This document shows, piece by piece, positions 52,001-63,100 of a stretch of 64,000 nucleotides of DNA. The notes under the pieces are model-generated. The model had not been told where the DNA came from. It saw nothing but the letters and a program-made list of their open reading frames with translations, and ran no database searches. Source of the stretch: Phytophthora colocasiae (Eukaryota > Oomycota > Peronosporomycetes > Peronosporales > Peronosporaceae); assembly GCA_018806915.1 (NCBI GenBank), contig JAGKQI010000095.1, forward strand, positions 248,001-312,000, given 5' to 3'. Within the stretch, counting starts at the first letter, position 1. Every line of letters begins with the position of its first letter. The position numbers and the translations under genes were made by a program.

Positions 52001-54795
52001 CCCTCGTCTTTTAAATGAGCAGCCAGCTTTTGCTGCCATACTCTCGCGACGATGTCTGGGCGGTCTTGGGCGCTCTGGTTAGGATCGCGAATCTGCTCTT
52101 GGATCTCTTCCCACTTTGGATTGCAAGTCATCGTGTCGAAGATATCTGGCTTGACGTACTCCCTAACGATTGCCATCGAGTCTTGGTACGATTGGTACAT
52201 CTGACGCGGGCTCCCTGAGTGAGAAGACGGTAAGATGATCTTCTTCCCAACCTGATTGAGGAAGTGCCTGTTTCGGGCTCGGTCGGGGTGAGCCAGCTCT
52301 CCAGTGTCACGATCATATTCCGCCAGGAGTCCCTCGCCATCGCCCAGGATAGTCCTAGCCTCTTCCATAGCTTCGCTCAGGTACGCATCTCGCAGTCCAT
52401 TGTACTGGTAAGCACGGATCTCCTTTTGGTGAGTTGCTATCCAGCGAAGTTCTTCTTGCTCGCATTTGGCTCTCTGGTCCACACAATACTGTTGGAAAAG
52501 GCGCCCCCCTTTATGTAGAGCTGATCGGTCATCGTCCTTTTGGAAGAGTCGATACGCGACGTGCTCACGTAGAGCCATAACGCGTTTGTTCCTGCGCACC
52601 ACATCACCTTCGTACGTATCCGTATACGTCCACCCCAGTTCTCCATACGGAAGAAGTAGCGGGTACTGAAGGGGGTCGTAGTTGGCGTTTGTTTCCCAGA
52701 GACGCATGAGATTTCTGTCTTTTGTATATACCAAGAGATCGCGAGGCTGTGCGAGGTTGCCGTCTTCAATCATAGTGACGGCCACTTCAGAAACCGTCGG
52801 CAGATTTTCCGTTCGAGGTCTGGAAGGATTGTTTCTCAGACGGAACACCAAGTCGATTGGCTGCTGCATATCGCTTTGACGCACCCTTTCGCCAAACGTG
52901 AGAAACTGCTGAGCGAACGGGTTGTACCTTTGCATCACCCGCTCGATGTCTAACAAAGCCACAGGGTCCAGGTCTGCGAAAATCCCCATACGTCTCTCAG
53001 CTCGGCGCTCCATGTCCGGATCGACGATATAGATCTGCGCAAACTTGGGCTGAGTCCTTTGGCCAGTTCGACGATCAATGTATGGCAACAACGACCCCAT
53101 GTCGTGACCCATAGCACCTTGAATTCGGTAGGAATATACGCCACGTTCACCCGCGACGCTGTTGTCCTGGTTAACGTTCTGAAACCTACCCGTGGTCGGA
53201 TTCGAAGCACCGATGGACGTAAAGGCGAATGCCTGGTTGTAGGCCCGGATGAGCTTTCGAAAATCGGGGTCACCGTAAAGCTGGAGAAGTTCGTCTGGAG
53301 CAGGAGCCAGAGGTGGTAGTCTGACTTTTCCTTCGATACAACAGGCTGTTTTGCTTTCACCAGGCCATTTCCACGCGTTACAGTGGCCACACACTACAGT
53401 GGGGGGAAGGCGATGGCGCCTGGTGTGTTCATGAACATCTGGACCCCTGACCATGGACGATAAGAAGTCTTCGTGGTTCGCGAGTGCTTGGCGATGGCGG
53501 GTGGTTCGCCGACAATCGCGAACTCGCTCGCGCTCCTCTTCGCGTTCTTCTTCTGTCTGTAAAGCCCTTCGAATGGCGTGGCGCTCCCGGTCCCGTTCTC
53601 GCTCGTCCCCGCGCTCCACTTCTGGCATCTGCCTTCTTGCATCGGCCCGGCGTTCTCGGTCGGCTTCACGCTGCGACTCGCGTTCAATGGCCGACTGTAG
53701 ATCCCTTGCATTAGCGCGACGCACTTGGTCAGCTTCCCGCTGTGTAGCGCGCTCATCATCTGCCCGCGCGTCTCTAGCATTAGCATGTCGCACACGGTCA
53801 GCGTCACGCTGGATCTCGCGCTCCTCTTCAGTCATCTGGGACCTGCGGACAGCCTCAACCGCTGCATTGTATGCCCTCGCTTGATTACGCTCATCCTCAT
53901 CCTGAAGAGAACGCTGGCGAACTCGCGCGGCGGTATTTGCTTCTTGTTCTTGACGACGCCATTGGTCGTTAAGACTCGCCCGTCTTCTTTGTCCTGCAAT
54001 ACGGTTACGGGCCCTTTCGGCTTGGCGCCGATCTTCACTCTGCCGAGCTCGGCTGGCGCGTCGTTGTTCAGTGTTTCTTCGTTTCGCAGCCTCTCGCTGT
54101 GAAGATGTCATATTTGCACGGCGTGCTCGTTTACGCTCTGCATCTCTCGCTCTCTTTGCTGCCGCACGATCTTCTGTACGTATGTCGGAAGGTAAAGCAT
54201 CTGTTGGAATACCTGGGACGCTGTTGGCGGGGGCTGGTGCGGCCGAGGATCCCGCTGTGGCAACATCTCGGCCTTGAATGACGGCACCAATACGAAGTCC
54301 CTCCGCATACGCTACAGCAAACCGACGTTGATGTTCCGCAGGGTCATCTTCTTCTTGTTTGCCTTCCTGTTCCGTGACGCATGATCTCACAGGTAAATTG
54401 ACGGACGATGAATCTGAAGGTTGCGATCGATTAGCAGTAATTATCGATTGACGCGCCGAACGTCGAGCGCGCATGCGCTGTTGTAGTCGGGTAGCAGCTT
54501 GAGATTTATTCCGCAACCGTCGTTTACGTTGCTCTTCAGTCTCAGGAACTTCAGGGGAAGCATAACGGCGTTCTAAAACCTCTTGTTCTGCCTGAGTAAC
54601 GTGGACTTGCGACAAACTTCCAGCAGCTACCCTATCGCGTTGGTGGGCAAGGCGATGCGATAGCTGCCGGTCCTGAAGGCGAGATCGAGCCTGGCGGCGA
54701 TTAGCCTCGCGGCGACGTCTGACGGCATCGTCTTCGGGGTCAGGCGGAGTTCGGTAGCGGGCTTCAAGTACGCGCCAGTCCTTCTGGCTAGCCAT
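49052..54795 (-). pseudogene. RepHel: Helitron Rep endonuclease plus PIF1-like helicase, three lesions
   Basis: This protein nicks and unwinds DNA for rolling-circle transposition. From ATG 54795 the N-terminal ~400 residues are extremely Arg/Glu/Ala-rich with repeating units of about 23 residues (ADRVRHANARD type). A Cys-rich CGHCNAWKW/CCIEGKV module follows (about 53330-53400), then the Helitron helicase-like N-domain. The Rep domain has the HUH motif in GLPHAHIIVIL (near 51940) and paired catalytic tyrosines in KYLYKYVYKG (near 51500-51530). A single-base frameshift near 51395 separates Rep from the rest. The helicase follows (Walker A near 50420-50450) with the TAA before motif II (near 50214) and the frameshift before motif V (near 49300). 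Otherwise it has the full family layout. Confidence 0.92.
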
Positions 54796-55179
54796 TGCCT
54801 TGTTGGAGGCAAATTGAGAAGTGAGAGCTTCCAAGTAAGGCACGGAGGCTGGGCACGATGTTCTACGAATATAGCCAGCGCGGTTCGATCTTGAAGCGCC
54901 TCTACATAACTCAAATTGGACTCATGACGCGCCGGTGTTGAAAGGAGATCATTGAAGTTATTTTTTTTCGCACATATGTAACCTGTGGAAATTCTTACGT
55001 AAAATATATAAGCGCAATGTCGCTATATTGAACAAATCAATATAAAAACAGTAAAAAAATACAAAAATGCAAAATATGACAATAACCGACATGAAAATGT
55101 CAACAACCTACACTAAGATGTTTTAAATGGAAGTTAACTACTTCATTCGTAATTAACCAAAAACAATGTAGATAAATGC

Positions 55180-55545
55180 TTATTCACTGTCAGAGGTAAG
55201 GTCGATGACGCTGTCATCGTCAGTGGAATCCGATTGGCTGAACGTGTCGATGAACCAAGGCTCGTTGTCGTAATCGCTGTCGCTCTCCTCATCGCTTGTA
55301 CCGAACATTTCGCGTGCAGAGAGCCGACGTTGCAGGGACCCAATCAAGCGATGTGCATCACGAAGAGCGTCCAACAAAGCACTGATTTCATCAGTCATGT
55401 TGTTGTTCAACACCGAAATGTTGTTGATGTTGTCGAGGCGGAGGTCGGCCGCACGACGTTGGTAGCGGCGAGGTCGAGCCCTCTCGTCGACATCGGTGTC
55501 GGGGTCGCGGATACGGATGGCCATGTCAAATTGGAAAGTGAGCAT
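55180..55545 (-). CDS. Small acidic ORF upstream of RepHel
   Basis: 121 residues from ATG 55545 (MLTFQFDMAIRIRDP). It has a basic stretch (ERARPRRYQRRAADLR), a helical Leu-rich part (ISALLDALRDAHRLIGSLQ) and an acidic tail ending in DDDSVIDLTSDSE, which closely resembles a SUMO-interacting motif. It lies inside Helitron C between the 5' terminus and RepHel, on the same strand, with a ~385-bp gap to RepHel. It is lost in copies A and B through the internal deletion. No family was recognised. Confidence 0.5.
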   Translation of the reverse strand: MLTFQFDMAIRIRDPDTDVDERARPRRYQRRAADLRLDNINNISVLNNNMTDEISALLDALRDAHRLIGSLQRRLSAREMFGTSDEESDSDYDNEPWFIDTFSQSDSTDDDSVIDLTSDSE

Positions 55546-55927
55546 TTCAAGCAGGCAAGTATTATTAAATAAAATCGTTAAATTGTATTTTGACCAATCG
55601 TATTACTGGATATGTAAAGATTGCGAAGACACCAAAAAATTTGTGGTCGATAAAATCGCATCCACACATATGTGGTCTCTTGGTGAACGTATACTATCGA
55701 ACGCACGATAAAATCTGTAGATAAATACAGTTGAATAATCGTTAACAAAATACAGTTGAATAATGGTAATCAAAATACAGTCGAATCAAAATACAGTCGA
55801 ATAAATATAATATTAGCCAATCCCGAGGCCGCCTTCGCTGCGCTCGGCAGCAAAAAAACGCAGCGCGGACGGACACACGGACACACAGACGGACAGACAG
55901 ACGCCGCACTAGCCTAGAGGGTAGAGA

Positions 55928-58192
55928 CTAGCCGAGTGCCGCCCGCTTTTGCGGGCGGTTTGTATGTGTTTGGTCCCAACCCGTAGTGCTCGCTGTTCCA
56001 GCTCGCCCTACTACTCTGTAGCCCCTGCCTCCGCTTCGCTCGGAGGGGACAAAAACATACACAGTGTTTCATATGCACAGTGAACATGTATTTGTTGTTA
56101 TGAAAAATGCAGTGATCTCCTTCTTCCTCTTGCTTACATCTCGAATATCTGTCGGTAAACAATATTCTGTGTGTACACTCCATCGGCGTCCACCTGGTCA
56201 GGATACTGGATCATCACCTTGAGTCTCGACCGCGCTGTCACTCTCGATAACGCCACGTACAGCTGTCCGTGTGAGAAGCAAGGAGTCGCCAAGTATAGTC
56301 CGAGATTTTGTACCGTTTGTCCTTGGGCCTTGTTGATTGTCATCGCAAACGCTGGTTGCACTGGGAACTGCTTACGACGTAGACGGAAGGGGGAACTCAC
56401 GCGTGTACCCGTCACTGAGGAACACAATCCGCGGAATGAACACATGCTGGCCGTGGCGTTCCCCTGCCATGATGGTCGCATGGATCACGTGAGGTTTCAG
56501 CTCCACAACTCGGAGGCGCGTTCCGTTGCACAGTCCAAGATTGGGATTCAGGTTGCGCATCATCATGATCGGCGCACCCTTCTTCAGAGTTAGTTTGTGC
56601 GGCGGGATTCCGTTCATATTCACTGAATGCAGGAGTTCAGGCTCAAAGTAATCAGCGTCACCGTCATTATCCACTGAATCGTTGGACAAATACTCCTGGG
56701 CGTCACCTTCCAGCTTCTGAGAAACAGCTTCGTTGATACGCTGCACGATCATGTTCGTAGTCGTCAATATCGTTCGGTTGGCAAAGTACTCATCCGTGGC
56801 GATCTCAGGGCTATTAATGTCTGCATACATCTCGTCAATGATGCGTCGCATGCCTCTGGGAGTGGTGCCAGGCCGAACCTCTTCATCTTCTTCTTCCGGC
56901 TCCTCCTCCGGTTCGCTCTCAATCAACATGTCGTTCGGGATTTTGATGAAATCTGGTCCAAGTCCAGCATTCACTTGGTGCCTTCCTTCGCCCACTTGAA
57001 GGAGAAACTCAGAGAATGCTGCTAGTTCTTCCGCTGTCGTTTCATTCGCAGCCGACCTCACACGCATGTTCTCCGTAAGATGAACTTGTTCGAATTTGCT
57101 CCACAACTCCGAAGACTTTAGACACGCGTCGATGGTATCGGCAGGCGTTCCCTGCAGTACCACTGGTAGAATTTGTCTGAAATCTCCTGAAAGGACGACC
57201 ACTTTCCCGCCAAATGGTTAATCGATGTCCAAGATATCCCGTAGCGAACGGTCCACAGCCTCAAAAGCGTGACGATGGGCCATCGGAGCTTCGTCCCAGA
57301 TAATTTAACTGGCCATCTTGATAAGTTCCTTCAGGGCGGAGTTCTTATTGATCGCACACGTAGACTCCGCATTCAGCTTTAGCGGGATTCGAAAGGTAGA
57401 ATGTGCAGTGCGACCACCCATTAGTAGAAGTGCGGCAATTCCACTCGAAGCTACCGCAATGGCAATTTTCCCAGACAAACGAACTTTTGCCAGGATGTGC
57501 TTGAGCAAGGTTGATTTTCCAGTACCACCAGGTCCATCCAGAAAAAATAACTTGGTGCCTTCTGAAGATCCATCGACAGCCGCCATGACTTTCGCGTAGA
57601 TAGCTTGTTGACCTTCATTAAGTCCATCCTCATGCTCCACAATTTCTTGAAGCATGTGATAGTCATACGCCATGGTCTCGCGGTCAATCAAACTGTTGTT
57701 GGTCTGGAGTGCGTCTCGGAGAAGCAGATCAGGGAAATCGGCAAGTTGTGGAAGGTCAAACTCATGTACCGCTTTCCCACTCACTTGAAGCAACTCGTTC
57801 AGACTCTTGAGCGTGTTAAACATCACCACGTCGTCCCTCGTCTGGCCTTCCATGGCGCGGAATCGACGGTGGAAATCCTCAGACAATGCTCCGTAGTAAT
57901 TATCCCATAGCTGACGCACCTGCCCAACCTGAGAGTATACTAACAGCGTAGCAAATAGCTGACGCAGTTGATACGCCATCTGGAACGTCGCGGCTTCCTC
58001 CATACAGGCTGCCCACTCCTCATCATTCTCGAGATATCCTAGACGTAACGCGGCATCCTTATACGATCCACATACGACGTTATCCACAGTCCGGATATCC
58101 TGGAAAGAAGTAGGTCCTTTGCGATGGCATAGCAAGACGCGTAGGTAGAACCTCTCCTCATCTCGCGGAGACACGTGAATCATTCGTCCTAG
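55928..58192 (-). mobile_element. Helitron D (cut by Gypsy copy 2)
   Basis: Fourth unit of the concatemer. It keeps the sequence corresponding to 50941 onward of C, so it descends from a full-length unit, not the deleted A/B type. It stops at 58192, where the LTR of Gypsy copy 2 begins; its 5' part must lie beyond the window. Confidence 0.9.
56134..58192 (-). pseudogene. Helitron helicase, copy D, interrupted by LTR
   Basis: Helicase part equal to 49052-51110 of C. It has Walker A in frame (near 57530), the TAA before motif II (near 57305) and the frameshift before motif V, plus its own lesion: an extra TAA near 57220 (GGTTAATCGATG where the other copies read GGTTCATCGAGG). It carries a 9-base insertion extending the acidic EPEEEPEEEDEE stretch (near 56900). 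The reading frame is cut at the MIHVSPRDEE segment by the Gypsy LTR. Confidence 0.9.
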
Positions 58193-60103
58193 TGTCGCGA
58201 AGTCGGTGCAACTTTTACCGCGGTGCAGGGGCGTACAGTGAACCTGGAAGTGTGACTACCGGTAGTAATACCAGAGTCGCACAGCAAGGTGGGCGTGTGT
58301 TACCTTGTGCTGTCCTCGTAGGTTCGTTGTCTTGGTAATGAGACCCTCGCCGGGGTCGTGAGAGTGTTGGTGAGAGTGAGGGTTCCTTGCGTAGACCGTC
58401 GGATGTCCTTCTGGTCCTCACAGGAGCGCTTGGGAGTCGAACGTTTTCCGGTGAACACTTGTGTACACCAGAGATTTCTGAAAGCAAAAGAGAAATTAAT
58501 ACAAAGGGAAGTCCAGTAATTAGACTTCCGAGATAACCGCAATATAGAGTTCCGATATACAAATATGTAGCTGCTCTTATTCTTTCCTGGCCCTTGAGCA
58601 GTGGGCTAGTTCTCCAGGTCAACTAGAAATGTTCACCAGACACCTGGTCTGTCTGGTATTCCCTGTAACTTTCGCGCACCACCCTCTAATATATAGAGGG
58701 AAAATAAACCAATACACTATCAGTTATATAACAGTCTACCGAGCGTCTTGAGAGCGACTGTCTAGCTCCCAAAACCTGTCCAAACGTACAATATGAAATG
58801 GGCTACCGCTAGAGACAAGACAAACGACCCAACTAGTAAATGGAATAGGTGGGTCCTCTCAGGTCTCTACGTTACGCTGATCTCCACCTAAAGGGGCTTG
58901 ATAGGTGAGAGATCACACGACTCAAAGCTTTGTCGTGGCCTTACACTTTCCAATGAACCGACGAATCGACTTTGGGGTTATAACGCAAATTGAACTCGGG
59001 GGTACCGATCAAATTGAACTCTGGTTATCTATCTCGTATCTCTCTGTCTTCTATCTTCCATATTCTCATATACACTTGGTCTCAGTATAACTCAGGAACT
59101 TTCACTTGGGCTCACTATGGTAGTCGATGCTGCCGATCTTGTCGAGTCGACACTTAATGATGTCATTACAGGGATGAGCAGGTTGCGTTTCACTTGATTG
59201 CGTGAGGTCGTGTTGGGTACACTTGGTTTTAGTATGGGGTGGACTTCAGAGTGTCAGAGTCTGGTATCCTGTTCATCAGGGTCTGGAATCATGTGCGTCG
59301 GAGACATGTTCATCGGAACCATGTACTCCGGAATCATGTACATCAGAGTCATAAATACCAGAGTCGTGACACTTGGGTCTGTTCATCGGAGTCTTGTACG
59401 TCGGAGTCTGTTCATCGGAAACTGGTAAATGTCTGGAATATTGCTTGTATAAGCCGGACACATCAGACTTGTTTACCAGAATCATGTTCGTCAGACTCAT
59501 GTACGTCGGACTTCATGTACGTCGGACTTCATGTACGTCGGACTCATGTACGTCAGACTTCATGTACGTCAGACTTCATGGTGTGATGTCAGAGTTTCCA
59601 TGCGTGATACCAGAAATCCATGAGTATTGTTAGGGTGCGGAGCACGTATGCTACAACGCACGAAGTCCAATTGGGATATGCGCGGGGTGCGCTACGTCCG
59701 GTGCGCGATACTTGGTATCTTGTGGGTATAACTGTATTCCTTGAACCATCATCGTCACACAGGACGGCAACGGGATGAGGTCTCTCAGAGATACATTCTT
59801 CTGAGAGACTTTCTGCCAACCTTTAGGCACTCATCGTCGGGGAACGTCCGGTGATCAGACTGAGTGTTGTTGTCTCTCGGGGTTTTGTGCACTTTTCCGA
59901 GGAACACTTCTGATCTCTTGGGCCCCTTTGCAGTACAGGTGAAGGTTAATATATATAGCATTGTTCTTCCACAGATCCATTATTGTCGCACGGGACATAA
60001 CCTTGTCCCACATCTCCCTTTCTCCCACAATCCATTATATGTCCAATCACATCACAGCAAAACGTCCATATCCACTCAAAAAATCGTAATTAGCAACGTG
60101 TCA
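58193..60103 (-). repeat. 3' LTR of giant Gypsy copy 2 (1,911 bp)
   Basis: TG...CA ends, homologous to 15413-17283. The TATA-like palindrome is changed to GCTTGTATAAGC (59443-59454), the 10-bp hairpin is kept (59780-59809), and the minisatellite is expanded to six units (59483-59576). Confidence 0.93.
59483..59576. repeat. LTR minisatellite, six units
   Basis: Six CATGTWCGTCRGACT(T) units of 15-16 bp, two more than in copy 1; a ready marker of array instability within the family. Confidence 0.85.
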
Positions 60104-60115
60104 ACCGCCCCTCCT
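60104..60115 (-). promoter_or_regulatory. Polypurine tract of Gypsy copy 2
   Basis: Minus strand AGGAGGGGCGGT directly beside the LTR. Confidence 0.7.
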
Positions 60116-60158
60116 GGTCATAATTCGTCAGTGCGGAACTTTCTCCAAACTGAGCATC

Positions 60159-63100
60159 ATGGCCAGGACAGTACGTCAGAGGTCCCGTGAACATAGTGTA
60201 GCTGTGACGCTCTCAAAACTTCCGGGATTTCAGAATCTCTGGTGTCCTGTCGCTCAGTCTGATTCCATCAGACTCAGAAATAGCCAACTGTCGTATCCCA
60301 CAAACGGCCACATCCCGATTTCCTTTCTGACACACAAGTCAGAAGAAGATCCTGCAACCATGGGTTCTCCATTGGCTCCTACTAGTGGCAACGCCTCGGG
60401 CACTGGGCCCGCTTCGGCATCCACGGCATCGCGAGGTGATGACGGCGGCAATGCCGCGTCATCTGGAGGCAGCTCGAGCGCCCCAGCCTCACAGTCGAGC
60501 GCGTCCGCCGCTCCGAAGCAGGGCGTTGATGCTGCTGACGGCGATGGGCACGTGAACGTGCCGAACACATCTATGGCTTCTGCTTCTGCGAGTCTCTCTT
60601 CTGGCGTCGCAGCTCCACTCTCTAGAGGACCGCACATCCTTTCCACTACCGAGGTGGATGATCTATTTGGGCCTGGACAACAACCGCTGGACGAAGAGAA
60701 GTCTGACGTCCCTTCCAACTGGGTGGACCCTGAGCCACGACCTGAGGGACAGCCATTTCTGGTTGGTGTTCCGGCGCTCGCCGAGGACTTCCGTGTGGGC
60801 AACCACATCGCGAACATCTATGGCGGACCCGGTGTTCTGGTGGGCCTTGAAGAGTTCACGTCGGCGGACATCTCGGAGCTTGAGCGTGTTATCCCTGACT
60901 TCACTGAAAGTCAGATGCTCGTTCCTCACGTGGATAGCCGTGACCGCCAGAACCTTGAAGCGCGCATGGGGTCCGTCGATGTCCATCGGGAGTTGGCGGC
61001 GATCCTCCTGCACCTCCCTCACCAGCGTCTCGCTGAGAGGGTATACAAGACATCGGGTTACCTGAAGCAGATGGCTGGCGCTCACCGTCGGCTTCGGCTC
61101 CAAGTAGAGTCCCAGGGCGGTGCATCTCTGGTGGACACGGCCGCTATCCAGAATGAGTCCGAAGATCTCAAGCGTCAGTGGGTCTTCAACTGCCAGTATT
61201 GGCGCCATGAAGTGCTGGACGCCCGGCGTACTGCTGGTGAGACCGAAGATCGTGTGAACGCGGAGTCCAAGAACCTCGCTTCGCACTATCAGGACCAGAT
61301 TGACGCTCTGGAGTCCGAGAAAGCGGCCTTAGAGGAACGCCTGGCGGACTCTCAAGCGAAGGTCCGTCTGCTGAAGGCTCGCCCCACGACTACAGCCACA
61401 GACTCCTGGGGTTTCCTGGAGTACTTGTTTGAACACGGGGAGTTGAACGGCAGTTGGGTGCGTCTTCGGGAGCTTCTGGTGAACTTCCAAGAGGGCAAGG
61501 CACCGCCTAAAGACTGGGACACTATCATCAATGTGACGGCAATGGATCAGCGTAAGGCGGAAATTCCTGACTTTTCCAAGCGTCTAGCGAGAATTCGCTT
61601 CGATCAAGCTGCGGAGGCCAAGAAATCAGCCAAAGTGCTGGATCTGACGGGTGCTGGCAGTGGTGTGAAGGTCTCCGGTGAACATGCGGGTGGCCCCGAG
61701 AAATCAGGCACTCGCCCGGTGAACAAGTCTGGGTCGCCCACCAGGTCGCCCAAATCTCCCGGATCTCCACCACTCAAGCCTAACCGGCCGTCTGGGAAAC
61801 ATCGGGTTCGTGTTCCTCAGGATCGCCCCAAGAATTACACGCCTGGTATCGATTCAGTGCGTCCGGCGAACGCCAAGTCTCCGGTGTCCAAGGACGCAGT
61901 TCACACCACGTTACCACCTGGAGTCGTCTGGGAAGAAGTTCGTCCGGACTTGCGCTTGGCTCTGCTCGCCGGCATTTCTTACGAGACAGCGATGAAGTGG
62001 CTGCGCACGGACAAGCCCGCCCACAGCCTGTTCACGGGGCGCCCCTTGGTAAAAATGCTAGTGAGCATGATGTACTGGCGCAAGCTGAATCAGACCCCGT
62101 GGACTTCGTACGTCCCAGAGACGTATTACAAGATGGCTGAAGAGGAACTGCGCCGGCTTCGGAAGAACGATGTGGAGCCACCGGTCTGGGAGGCACTGGA
62201 CGCTCACGTCCCGTATCCCATCAGAGAACCTGAGTCCACAGAGGATGACCCTCAGAAGGACCCGGACTTCAAGGAGTCTGGTGAACAAGAATCGGCGTCT
62301 AGCGACAGTGGCTCTGACGACGAAAAGTCGAGCGGCAACAGCGATGACTCTGACGACGATGAGTCTGATGATCATTCGCACGCCAGCAACAAGCGTCCAC
62401 GGGACTACGAGTCCAGCGATTCAGACGACTCGGGTCCGATAATCCCTACCAAGAAGTCCAAGCGGGATAGTGTACACGAGGCATCCAGGTCCAAGTCAAG
62501 CGGTCAGAAGTCCGGTGGCACCTCCACGTCTAGTCCCAAGAGCAAGAAGTCCGGTGGTTCGCCCAAGTCGAGTTCCAAGGACAAGAAGTCTCAAGACTCC
62601 AAGTCGACTAAGAGTTCTTCGGGCAAGCGACCTTCTGGTAAACTCCGGAAGTCAAGTCTGGTATCCAAGTCGTACAAGTCGCTGACACCGAAGGAGCTGC
62701 TGACAATCGAGGTCCCGGACACACATTGTTCTTCGTGGCTGTACTACGGCATTCCGGTCCAGCCGACAAGTGACACCAAGACGTCCATCGGGCAGACTCC
62801 AGGGTTCCCAGACTTCGAGCCCCACAGACACAGTCTGGCACGCCTCAAGAAACGTTGGAATTCCAAGAAATACCAAGCTCTGCTGGATGAAGTGCCAGCG
62901 CCCTGGGACGTCATGTACCAGAACCGTCGGACCGAGCTGTACTTTCACCGACGTGAAGACCTCTGTCCCTTGGTTCAGGCGGACATCGAAGAACTCGCGT
63001 CTCTCATGCGCAAGCACGCCCAAGCGGTGTGGGAACGCACTCACTGGGTGATCATGGATCCCGACGAGGACCTGCTGTCCGGTGAACAGCACAAGGAACG

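Larger units (their letters stand above)
48847..55927 (-). mobile_element. Helitron C (full length, 7,081 bp)
   Basis: Minus strand, with 5' TCTCTACCCTCTAGGCTAG and the same 3' hairpin and CTAG as its neighbours. It carries the RepHel gene and a small upstream ORF. Both ends also hold hairpins built from TTCGCT/CGCTCGG (near 48950 and 55831), and the 5' end holds GGACAGACA-type repeats. Confidence 0.92.

Noticed and set aside
44339..57910. Repeated plus-strand ORFs in the Helitrons (140, 85, 93 and 101 codons)
   Set aside because: They lie opposite the conserved helicase frame and recur only because the helicase does; no family features.
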